From Gemmataceae bacterium (GTDB lineage: Bacteria > Planctomycetota > Planctomycetia > Gemmatales > Gemmataceae): a stretch of 7,723 nt of DNA. The stretch spans positions 1 through 7,723 of the forward strand of contig CANLGS010000163.1 in NCBI GenBank assembly GCA_947490035.1. The letters are read 5' to 3'. The notes beneath the pieces were generated by a model. That model did no database searches. It saw nothing but the letters and a program-made list of their open reading frames with translations, and was not told where the DNA came from. Positions 1 through 5,746 of this stretch are shown here, one piece after another (within the stretch, counting starts at the first letter, position 1; each line of letters starts with the position of its first letter). Position numbers and translations under genes: made by a program.

Positions 1-1088
1 CCGCAACACCTGCAACTCATCGTCCAGCGCGCGCTGCGCGAGCGCACCCTTCAGAACGAAGTCTCGGCACTGAGGCGCGAGTTGGGCGACCGGCACGCGT
101 TCCAGAACGTGCTCAGCCGCAGCACGAAGATGTTCGACATGTTCGACCTGATCGGCAACATCGCCGACACCAGTTCGACGGTGCTGATTCGCGGCGAAAC
201 GGGCAGCGGCAAGGAGCAGATCGCGCGCGCGATCCACCAGCGTCCGCCGCCCACCGGAGCGGCCCGTTCGTGGCCGTCAACTGCGGCGCGCTCAACGAAA
301 ACCTGCTGGAGAGCGAACTGTTCGGCCACGAGAAGGGGTCGTTCACCAGCGCCGACAAGAAGAAGATCGGGCGGTTCGAGTTGGCCGACCAGGGCACGCT
401 GTTCCTCGACGAGATCGGCGACGTGCCGATGTCGATGCAGATCAAACTGCTACGCGTCCTTCAAGAGCGCCGGTTCGAGCGGGTGGGCGGCACGGAGCCG
501 ATCGAGGTGGACGTGCGCATCGTCGCGGCCACGCACCAGGACATGGAAAAGCTGGTGAAGGACGGGAAGTTCCGCGAAGACCTGTACTACCGGCTGAACG
601 TGGTGCGCATCGACCTGCCGCCGCTGCGCGAGCGGACCGAGGACATCCCGGTTCTGGTGTCGCACTTCTGCCAGAAGTTCGCGCGCCCCGGCCAGAAGCC
701 GCCGACGGTCAGCCCGGAGGCGCTCGCGCTCTTGACCAAGTGCGAGTGGCCGGGGAACGTGCGCCAGTTGGAGAACGCCATCGAGCGCGCGTGCGTGACC
801 GCGCGCGACGGCGTGATCCGCACGAAGGACTTGCCGCCGGAGGTGAGCCGCAAGGCGGAGGGCGGGGGCAAGCACCCGTTCCAGGTGGACCTGACCCGCA
901 CGCTGCCCGACCAGTTGGCGGAACTGACCGCGGCGTTCGAGGAGCGGTACATCCGCCGCGCGCTGAATCGCTCGCGCGGTCACGTCGGCAAGTGCGCGAA
1001 GATCACCGGGCTGTCCCGCCGCAGCATCACCGACAAGATCGCCCAGTACAAGATCGACAAGGAGCAGTTCAAGGGCGAAGAGGGATGA
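1..1088 (+). CDS. Sigma-54-dependent NtrC-family response regulator, 5'-partial and apparently frameshifted
   Basis: This is an enhancer-binding activator that hydrolyses ATP to open promoters bound by sigma-54 RNA polymerase. The first codons (frame 1) look like the tail of a receiver domain running into a charged linker ([12 protein letters not shown]), so the phospho-acceptor domain should lie before the window. The Walker A motif GETGSGK is at 193-213. After ~240 the reading frame moves to frame 3, where the family sequence resumes ([11 protein letters not shown], from 261). It continues with the sigma-54 contact loop GSFTSA (336-353), Walker B LFLDE (399-413), the [10 protein letters not shown] region with the arginine fingers, and a C-terminal Fis-type helix-turn-helix containing [10 protein letters not shown], ending at TGA 1086-1088. 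Downstream of the shift every hallmark is intact. The break may be a real inactivating mutation or a sequencing error. Family assignment is firm; the target genes are unknown. A GTG at 270 could start only a truncated protein lacking Walker A. Confidence 0.88.
   Translation, partial: ATPATHRPARAARAHPSERSLGTEARVGRPARVPERAQPQHEDVRHVRPDRQHRRHQFDGADSRRNGQRQGADRARDPPASAAHRSGPFVAVNCGALNENLLESELFGHEKGSFTSADKKKIGRFELADQGTLFLDEIGDVPMSMQIKLLRVLQERRFERVGGTEPIEVDVRIVAATHQDMEKLVKDGKFREDLYYRLNVVRIDLPPLRERTEDIPVLVSHFCQKFARPGQKPPTVSPEALALLTKCEWPGNVRQLENAIERACVTARDGVIRTKDLPPEVSRKAEGGGKHPFQVDLTRTLPDQLAELTAAFEERYIRRALNRSRGHVGKCAKITGLSRRSITDKIAQYKIDKEQFKGEEG
241..258 (+). other. Apparent -1 frameshift site in the sigma-54 activator
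   Basis: Conserved protein sequence is read in frame 1 up to AIHQR (ending at 243) and in frame 3 from HRSGPF (starting at 252). Neither frame alone spans the AAA+ domain: frame 1 runs out of family-like sequence and stops at 556-558. Adding one C to the CCC run at 250-252 gives a continuous [14 protein letters not shown], a natural length for this loop. The lesion sits in a C/G-rich stretch where both polymerase slippage and base-calling errors are common. Confidence 0.8.
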
Positions 1089-1160
1089 TGGGAGACAGGG
1101 GACTGAAGACAGAGATCGGAGGGCGGAGAGCAGAAAACAGAGACACAGCAGTCAGAAGAC
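1089..1160. repeat. Purine-rich intergenic tract (GACAG/AGACAGAG-like)
   Basis: Between the regulator stop and the palindrome, the + strand is strongly purine-biased and made of loosely repeated AGACAG, GACAGAG and AGAAGAC words. It is unlike the G/C-alternating coding sequence on either side. No protein homology is visible in any frame. It may be a low-complexity dispersed element, or it may give transcripts of the minus strand a pyrimidine-rich unstructured tail. Function unknown. Confidence 0.5.
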
Positions 1161-1274
1161 AAGAGCCGCAGATGACGCAGAGGGACGCAGATTAAAGGCA
1201 GCAGAGGAAGAGTGTTTTGAAGAACTCTGTCTCCTGGCTTTAATCTGCGTGCTTCTGCGTTATCTGCGGCTCTT
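1161..1274. repeat. Long imperfect palindrome, candidate bidirectional terminator
   Basis: The left arm 1161-1197 and right arm 1238-1274 are reverse complements at 34 of 37 positions by eye. Each arm contains three degenerate tandem copies of a CGCAGA-plus-3/4-base unit. Inside the loop a smaller pair, AGAGT (1209-1213) with ACTCT (1224-1228), can extend the structure. It lies between two convergent genes (stops at 1088 and 1293). On the + strand a T-rich run (TCTTCTTCTTT, ending 1281) follows the right arm. This fits transcription termination in both directions, although the arm composition also looks like a dispersed repeat family. Termination is an inference. Confidence 0.72.
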
Positions 1275-1292
1275 CTTCTTTGAGCCTCGGCT

Positions 1293-2693
1293 CTAATACG
1301 CGTGTTTCTGCTTGGAGAAAAGCATCCGCCAGACGGTGAGGAAAATGATGCGCAGGTCGAAGAGCGGGTTCCAGTGGCTGATGTAGTACAGGTCGAACTG
1401 GACGCGCTTGCGGAGCGACGAGTTGCCGCGCCAGCCGTTCACCTGCGCCCACCCGGTGATGCCGGCCTTCACCGCGTGGCGGGCGTTGTAGTTCGGGATC
1501 GACTTCGCGAACTGGCTCACGAACACCGGGCGCTCCGGCCGCGGGCCGACGATGCTCATGTCGCCCCACAGCACGTTGAAGAACTGCGGCAGTTCGTCCA
1601 TGTTCGTGGCGCGCAGCAGCGCGCCGAGGCGCGTGCGCCGCGGGTCGTTCTTGGCCGTCATCTGCGCGCCGTTGGCCTCCGCGTTCACGTGCATCGTGCG
1701 GAACTTCAGCATCATGAACGCGCTGCCGTTCAGCCCGCACCGCTCTTGCCGGTACAACAGCGGGCCGGGGCTGGTCAGTTTGATGAGGATCGCGATCAGC
1801 GCCATCAGCGGAGTGACCAAGACGATGGCGATCGACGCGAGGATGATGTCCATCACGCGCTTCACGACCATGTTCAACCCGTGGTGCGGGTTCTCGCGCA
1901 GGCCGACCACGGTCATGCCGTGAATCTGCGTCGTGGTGAACGTCATCCCGGCCATCGCGGGCAGGTCGGCGATCAATTGCACGTCAACGACCGTCTGGGC
2001 CAGTGCCGCGAACACCCGACGCGCGTCCGCGTAGCGGTTCAGCGGCAGCGCAATGAACACGTGCTCGATGTGGTGCTTCGCAACGAGTTCCGGCAAGTCC
2101 GCGATGGAGCCGAGGAGCGGTAGGTCGGCGCCGGACCCGCGGTGGCCGTCGTCCTCGACGTAGCCGACCGGTTGAATGCCGGACCAGTTGACCGCGCGGA
2201 GCGTGCGGACCGTTCGCCGCGCCAACCTGCCGGTGCCGACGACGAGCGCGTGACTCTGGTTCACGCCGCGGGCGCGGAGCCGGCGCATCCCGCTCCAACT
2301 GACGCGGCGCGCGACCAGGAGCGCGAACAGCGTGCCGATGGCGAACATCGCCATCGCGGCGCGCGACTCGTACTGTGCTTGCCGGGCGAAGCTCGTCGCC
2401 ATGACGAGGAGCGTCATCAGCCCGACGCCCTTCGCGACGGCCAGAAGTTCTTCGCGGAACCGGCGCAACCGGTGGACCTCGTACATCCCCGCGATGCGGT
2501 ACGCGATCATCCCCACGAGCAGCATGAGCGGCAGCGCGCGGAGGTACAGCGTGAAATCGGGGACGCCGCGTCGGAGCGTGAACAGCCCGGAGTGGAACCG
2601 CACGAAGTACGCGGCGACCCACGCCCCCGCGGTGAGGGCCAAGTCCCAGAAGAGGAACCAGGCGACGAGCGACTGACTGACGCGGCGGACCAT
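1293..2693 (-). CDS. Exopolysaccharide biosynthesis polyprenyl glycosylphosphotransferase (WcaJ-type)
   Basis: This membrane enzyme moves a sugar-1-phosphate, typically glucose-1-P, from a UDP-sugar to undecaprenyl phosphate, the first step of exopolysaccharide repeat-unit synthesis. Numbered from the ATG at 2693 (466 aa), the N-terminal part carries four hydrophobic segments (~9-30, 49-70, 90-105, 114-129). A Rossmann-like CoA-binding_3 domain with VVGTGRLA (~151-158) follows, then a fifth hydrophobic helix (~281-306) that begins the catalytic domain. KFRTM (330-334), the catalytic-type Asp-Glu pair in MDELPQ (D366, E367), GPRPE (383-387) and GITGWAQVNGWRG (411-423) are all present, the last being typical of WcaJ. 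The frame stays open to an ATG at 2729, but that codon lies inside a CACAGAC repeat. The ATG at 2693 has AGAGG six bases upstream, so I prefer it. Stop TAG at 1295-1293. Sugar specificity cannot be read from the sequence. Confidence 0.93.
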   Translation of the reverse strand: MVRRVSQSLVAWFLFWDLALTAGAWVAAYFVRFHSGLFTLRRGVPDFTLYLRALPLMLLVGMIAYRIAGMYEVHRLRRFREELLAVAKGVGLMTLLVMATSFARQAQYESRAAMAMFAIGTLFALLVARRVSWSGMRRLRARGVNQSHALVVGTGRLARRTVRTLRAVNWSGIQPVGYVEDDGHRGSGADLPLLGSIADLPELVAKHHIEHVFIALPLNRYADARRVFAALAQTVVDVQLIADLPAMAGMTFTTTQIHGMTVVGLRENPHHGLNMVVKRVMDIILASIAIVLVTPLMALIAILIKLTSPGPLLYRQERCGLNGSAFMMLKFRTMHVNAEANGAQMTAKNDPRRTRLGALLRATNMDELPQFFNVLWGDMSIVGPRPERPVFVSQFAKSIPNYNARHAVKAGITGWAQVNGWRGNSSLRKRVQFDLYYISHWNPLFDLRIIFLTVWRMLFSKQKHAY

Positions 2694-2699
2694 CGGGCG

Positions 2700-2704
2700 C
2701 CTCT
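2700..2704 (-). promoter_or_regulatory. Ribosome binding site deciding the WcaJ-type start
   Basis: Read on the minus strand, AGAGG is followed by a six-base spacer (CGCCCG) and the ATG at 2693. The alternative upstream ATG at 2729 has no comparable purine block and falls in repeat sequence, so this site argues for the shorter protein. Confidence 0.55.
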
Positions 2705-2720
2705 GACCTGCCGTTCGTGG

Positions 2721-2771
2721 CACAGACATTCCTGTCTGTGAGTTGGTAACACAGACGCTCCTGTCTGCGTG
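2721..2771. repeat. Two tandem CACAGAC...GTCTG palindromic repeats
   Basis: Copy 1 (2721-2740) is CACAGACA, then TTCC, then TGTCTGTG: a perfect 8-bp inverted repeat with a 4-base loop. Copy 2 (2750-2771) has the same plan, with CACAGACG, CTCC and TGTCTGCGTG, and is less perfect. A 9-base spacer separates them. They lie in the divergent region between the sugar transferase and the 58-aa gene. From memory, similar sequences recur in planctomycete genomes, which suggests a dispersed repeat, but an operator pair upstream of divergent genes is also possible. Confidence 0.7.
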
Positions 2772-2824
2772 CCCGCAGTGCGGCGCGGGACGTTAGCACT
2801 CGCGCCGCGGCGCGTCAAGATGGG

Positions 2825-2830
2825 TAGAAT
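2825..2830 (+). promoter_or_regulatory. Possible -10 element (TAGAAT) for the 58-aa/LRR operon
   Basis: TAGAAT lies 60 bases before the GTG at 2891, in an otherwise extremely G/C-rich gap, and differs from TATAAT at one position. I see no convincing -35 box at 16-18 bases upstream. Weak call based on composition and position only. Confidence 0.25.
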
Positions 2831-2890
2831 CCTCATCGGTCGGAACGGAACTCGCCCGCGAGTTCGCCGCCAACCGCCGAGGGTGCCGCC

Positions 2891-3067
2891 GTGCCGAACG
2901 CCGATCAGTTGCTCGCGAAGCTTTATGCGCTGCGTAAGGATTACGCCGACGACCCCGAAGACGAGACGTACCAGGCGCTCAACCACGCGTTCCTGTTCCT
3001 CAGCTACAACATGGCGGCGTTCAAGGAGTACGTGAAGAAGGAAGCCGAGAAGGCGCGTGACGAATAA
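2891..3067 (+). CDS. Conserved-looking 58-aa hypothetical protein
   Basis: The frame starts with GTG and reads MPNADQLLAKLYALRK..., ending ...EAEKARDE at TAA 3065-3067. A good ribosome binding site, GAGGG (2879-2883), sits seven bases upstream. Codon third positions are mostly G or C, as in the flanking genes, which supports translation. The protein is soluble, charged and probably all helical: an amphipathic N-terminal helix, an acidic turn (DDPEDE, residues 20-25), a central YQALNHAFLFLSYN stretch, and a lysine/glutamate-rich C-terminal helix. There is no signal peptide or membrane segment. It lies nine bases upstream of the TIGR02996/LRR gene and is probably co-transcribed with it. I do not recognise the family and assign no function; its shortness makes it easy to miss in automatic annotation. 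Confidence 0.72.
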   Translation: MPNADQLLAKLYALRKDYADDPEDETYQALNHAFLFLSYNMAAFKEYVKKEAEKARDE

Positions 3068-3076
3068 GGGGCAGTC

Positions 3077-4150
3077 ATGGACGACCGCAAGGCGCTAATG
3101 GCTGCGATCATCGCGAACCCGGACGAGGACACACCCCGCCTCGCGCTGGCCGACTGGCTGCAAGAGCACGGCGACACGCACGACCAGGCGCGGGCCGAGT
3201 TCATCCGGTTGCAGATCGAGGCGGCGCGGTTACCGGAAGGCGACGCTGTACGGAAGAAGCTCGACGCGAGCGCGAAGAAGTTGGAGAAGAAACACTTCGC
3301 GGCTTGGATCGCTCCGCTCTTAACTTTTGACAAGACCCGGACCGTTGCTGACGAAGTGGGAAGGCCGTTCCTGCGTGGGTTGTACCAGTTCGTGCTGATC
3401 GGGAGTCCCCAGTTACTGCACAAGGATTCTCAGCCTCTCATCGCGGACGCGCTCGCGGCGATCGGCGTGGAGGAGCTGTTGGCTGGCACAACCAAGCGGA
3501 TCAAGGAACTGGCCTCATGTCCTGCGATCCGGTGGGTGGCCCGGTTTAGCTACGCAGGTGCCGACGACGCAGCGCTGGAAGCGTTCGCCACATCACCAAA
3601 CTTCACCCACTTGAGCGGTCTTGAACTGGGCGAAAGTACGGCAACAGATGTCGGGTTGAAAGCGTTCGCAAAAACCTCCGGCATGACGCGCCTGACCTCG
3701 CTGGGGATAGCGTCTGGCGGAGGGGATACCAAACCGCGCGGCAAGTACACCGTGGCGGGAATTCTGGCTCTCCTCCACAGCGAACGGTTCCCGCTCTTGA
3801 TCTCACTCGACCTCGAAAATGACCAGCCTGTCAAGTTCGACTGGAAGACATTCTTCGCCGACACCAGTCTCAAGCGGTTGAACTGCCTCCGCCTCCGTTC
3901 CGGCGAGCCGGTGGCAACGCTCGCCGCCTGCCGTCATCTGACGAACGTGCGCGAAATCAGAATCAACAGCGGCGTCATCACCGACGACGACGCCAACACC
4001 CTGCTCGCGAACTCGGCGTTCGCCAAACTGACGAAACTGTACATGTACGGGACGAACTGGGGTCGCCCGCGACTGTCGAAGCCCGTCGAGAAACGGCTCC
4101 GCGACCGCTTCGGCAAAACGGTGTTGAACTACGCACCGGAAGAGAGGTGA
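3077..4150 (+). CDS. TIGR02996 domain-containing leucine-rich repeat protein
   Basis: The 357-aa product opens with the short planctomycete 'repeat-companion' domain (about residues 1-53: ANPDEDTPRLALADWLQEHG, then ARAEFIRLQIEAARL). A charged helical linker (55-75) follows. Two regions of ribonuclease-inhibitor-like leucine-rich repeats come next: about 176-250 (FTHLSGLELG, LTSLGIAS, LLISLDLEN) and 264-325 (LKRLNCLRLR, LTNVREIRIN, LTKLYMYG). It ends with a basic tail (RLRDRFGKTVL). No signal peptide or membrane helix is visible, so it is probably cytoplasmic. The ATG at 3077 has AAGGGG five bases upstream, overlapping the stop of the 58-aa gene, which suggests translational coupling. LRRs normally bind proteins; the partner and role are unknown. 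Some codons are less G/C-biased than in neighbouring genes, as in faster-evolving lineage-specific paralogues. Confidence 0.88.
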   Translation: MDDRKALMAAIIANPDEDTPRLALADWLQEHGDTHDQARAEFIRLQIEAARLPEGDAVRKKLDASAKKLEKKHFAAWIAPLLTFDKTRTVADEVGRPFLRGLYQFVLIGSPQLLHKDSQPLIADALAAIGVEELLAGTTKRIKELASCPAIRWVARFSYAGADDAALEAFATSPNFTHLSGLELGESTATDVGLKAFAKTSGMTRLTSLGIASGGGDTKPRGKYTVAGILALLHSERFPLLISLDLENDQPVKFDWKTFFADTSLKRLNCLRLRSGEPVATLAACRHLTNVREIRINSGVITDDDANTLLANSAFAKLTKLYMYGTNWGRPRLSKPVEKRLRDRFGKTVLNYAPEER

Positions 4151-4164
4151 CCGAGGCGTAGGCC

Positions 4165-4178
4165 CGCCCTGATGGGCG
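4165..4178 (+). other. Small hairpin after the LRR gene
   Basis: CGCCC (4165-4169) and GGGCG (4174-4178) can pair around a TGAT loop, 15 bases after the LRR stop codon. No T-run follows, so this is at best a weak or factor-dependent terminator. It also overlaps an ATG at 4172 that would be an implausible early start for the next gene. Confidence 0.3.
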
Positions 4179-4251
4179 AACTCCGACACGCCGGCGCGCT
4201 GAGCCAGTTCCCGTCCCTACAACACCTCCTCCACGTCCTCTCCGCCCACGC

Positions 4252-4264
4252 TAGGATTCGCTAC
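4252..4264 (+). promoter_or_regulatory. TAGGAT -10-like element placed for a leaderless transcript
   Basis: TAGGAT occupies 4252-4257, and the ATG of the mutase begins at 4265, seven bases after the hexamer. That is the normal distance from a -10 box to the transcription start, so the mRNA may begin at or next to the start codon. No Shine-Dalgarno sequence is visible: the upstream stretch is C-rich (CCTCCTCCACGTCCTCTCC). The octamer TAGGATTC recurs immediately before folD. No -35 box is recognisable. Confidence 0.35.
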
Positions 4265-5614
4265 ATGGCGGTGCCGTCCGATCTGATCGTGTCCGTGTCT
4301 GGCATTCGCGGGATCGTCGGCGCGGGGCTAACCGCCGAAGCCGCCGCGCGCTTCGCCGCCGCGTTCGGGTCCACCGTCGCGGGCAAGCGCGTGATCCTGT
4401 CGCGCGACGGAAGGCCCAGTGGCGACATGCTCCGGCACGCGGTCCTCGCGGGGCTGCTCGGCGCCGGCTGCATCGTCGAAGACATCGGCATCGCGCCAAC
4501 GCCGACGTGCGGCTTCGCGGTGCGGCAGATGAACGCGGCCGGCGCGATCCAGATCACCGCGAGCCACAACCCGGCGCCGTGGAACGGGCTGAAGATGTTC
4601 GGCGCTGACGGCGCCGTGCTTCCGGCCGACGCGGGCCGCGCCATCCGCGACCTGTACGAATCCGGCGACTTCCCGCGCTCCGCGTGGGACGGGATCGGCA
4701 GCGTGCGCGTGCCGCCGGACGTGGGCGTCGATCACGCGCGGGCGGTACTCGATCTCATCAGCGTCGCGGCGGTCGCGGGTCAGCGGTTCCGCGTGTTCCT
4801 CGACGCCAACGCCGGCGCCGGCGGGCCGCTCGGGTCCGCGCTGCTGTACGACCTCGGCTGCGACCTCATCCAGTACGGTTGCGAGCCGACCGGCGTGTTC
4901 GCGCACGAACCCGAACCGATCCCGGCGAACCTCACCGACGTGGCCCCGTGGGTGAAGCAGCACGAGTGCGCCGTCGGGTTCGTACTCGATCCCGATTCCG
5001 ACCGGCTCGCGCTCATCGACGAAACCGGAACCTGCATCAGCGAAGAGGTAACGCTCGCGCTCGCGGTGAAGTACCGGCTCCGACAGCAGCCGGGTACAGT
5101 CGTCATCAACATGTCCACTTCGCGCATGTCCGAGGACATCGCATCGGCCGCGGGGTGCGCGTGCTACCGGTCGGCGGTGGGCGAGGCGAACGTGGTCGAA
5201 CTGATGCGCGCGACGAGCGCGGTCATCGGCGGCGAGGGCAATGGCGGCGTCATCGACCCGCGAATCGGCTGGGTGCGCGACCCGTTCGTCGGGATGGCGT
5301 TCATCCTGTCGCTGATGGTCGAAGAGAAGAAACCGTTCTCGCAACTCGTCGCGGAGTTGCCGCAATACGCGATGCTCAAGACGAAGTTCACCGTGCCACG
5401 CGAACGCTTGCCCGACGCGCTCGCGGCGCTCGTCGCGAAGTGGCCGGACGCGCGCGTAAACCGCGACGACGGCTTGCGGCTCGATGGCCCGGACTGGTGG
5501 CTGCACGTCCGCGGCAGCAACACGGAACCGGTGGTGCGTGTGATCGTAGAGGCGCCCACCGCGGAGCAATCAGAGCAACTCTGCCGCGACGCCGGCGCGG
5601 TGGTGACGGGGTGA
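4265..5614 (+). CDS. glmM: Phosphoglucosamine mutase / phosphomannomutase family phosphohexomutase
   Basis: This cytoplasmic alpha-D-phosphohexomutase interconverts sugar 6- and 1-phosphates through a phosphoserine. All four active-site loops are visible in the 449-aa product: SGIRG (12-16); the phosphoserine loop TASHNP with S100; the metal-binding loop DPDSDR (D242, D244, D246, R247); the sugar-binding loop GGEGNGG (322-328); and the phosphate-binding RGSNTEP (416-422). The GEGNGG form, rather than GEQSGH, points to the archaeal-type phosphoglucosamine mutase group. The likely job is glucosamine-6-P to glucosamine-1-P for UDP-GlcNAc, though mannose or glucose phosphates cannot be excluded. 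The frame is open back to an ATG at 4172, but those 31 residues do not resemble the family, and the ATG at 4265 puts SGIRG at the usual distance. The ending at TGA 5612-5614 gives normal family length. The gene symbol is tentative. Confidence 0.92.
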   Translation: MAVPSDLIVSVSGIRGIVGAGLTAEAAARFAAAFGSTVAGKRVILSRDGRPSGDMLRHAVLAGLLGAGCIVEDIGIAPTPTCGFAVRQMNAAGAIQITASHNPAPWNGLKMFGADGAVLPADAGRAIRDLYESGDFPRSAWDGIGSVRVPPDVGVDHARAVLDLISVAAVAGQRFRVFLDANAGAGGPLGSALLYDLGCDLIQYGCEPTGVFAHEPEPIPANLTDVAPWVKQHECAVGFVLDPDSDRLALIDETGTCISEEVTLALAVKYRLRQQPGTVVINMSTSRMSEDIASAAGCACYRSAVGEANVVELMRATSAVIGGEGNGGVIDPRIGWVRDPFVGMAFILSLMVEEKKPFSQLVAELPQYAMLKTKFTVPRERLPDALAALVAKWPDARVNRDDGLRLDGPDWWLHVRGSNTEPVVRVIVEAPTAEQSEQLCRDAGAVVTG

Positions 5615-5617
5615 CAA

Positions 5618-5673
5618 GCCGCTCGCGGCTTCGCAAGTGCCGACGAGCGTTTCCTCGCGAAGCCGCAAGCGGC
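5618..5673 (+). terminator. Stem-loop after the mutase gene, candidate terminator or dispersed repeat
   Basis: Arms 5618-5634 and 5657-5673 are reverse complements at 16 of 17 positions around a 22-base loop, starting three bases after the mutase stop. The arm core is GCCGC(T/C)(T/C)GCGGCTTCGC-like and very G/C-rich. No T-run follows, so this would be a non-classical terminator. Similar GCGGCTTCGC words are, from memory, common between planctomycete genes. Structure is seen directly; function is inferred. Confidence 0.55.
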
Positions 5674-5709
5674 CAAGCACGCCGCGTTGCTCGCGCCGCG
5701 CGAATCCGT

Positions 5710-5715
5710 TATCCT
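5710..5715 (+). promoter_or_regulatory. Possible -10 element (TATCCT) of the sirtuin gene
   Basis: TATCCT sits in a small A/T-richer island (GTTATCCTCAATTTC) 31 bases before the ATG at 5747, leaving room for a short leader that carries the GGAGG site. No clear -35 hexamer is visible. The element lies inside the open frame upstream of that ATG, which argues that this upstream stretch is not translated. Confidence 0.3.
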
Positions 5716-5734
5716 CAATTTCGGCCCAGTCGCC

Positions 5735-5739
5735 GGAGG
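5735..5739 (+). promoter_or_regulatory. Strong ribosome binding site (GGAGG) that fixes the sirtuin start
   Basis: GGAGG is separated from the ATG at 5747 by seven bases, the best spacing. It is only one base from the in-frame ATG at 5741, which is too close, and it lies downstream of the open-frame ATG at 5687. The 5747 start is therefore preferred. Confidence 0.7.
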
Positions 5740-5746
5740 TATGCCC

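Noticed and set aside
1161..1274. Possible insertion sequence or MITE ends
   Set aside because: There is no transposase, and I could not identify a target-site duplication flanking the palindrome, so it is described only as a repeat or terminator candidate.
1302..2123. + strand open frame opposite the WcaJ-type gene
   Set aside because: Its histidine/arginine/valine-rich translation has no domain, and the opposite strand encodes every hallmark of the sugar transferase.
2769..3035. 88-codon + strand frame overlapping the 58-aa gene
   Set aside because: It is arginine- and threonine-rich with no ribosome binding site. The GTG-started frame at 2891 has a ribosome binding site, better codon use and sensible spacing to the next gene.
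4172..4264. Longer start for the mutase
   Set aside because: The 31 extra residues are not family-like, the ATG lies inside a small hairpin, and the ATG at 4265 gives the standard mutase N-terminus.
4328..5569. Long open frame (413 codons) on the minus strand
   Set aside because: It lies entirely opposite the well-supported mutase gene. Its arginine-rich, low-complexity translation is what high-GC antisense frames produce.
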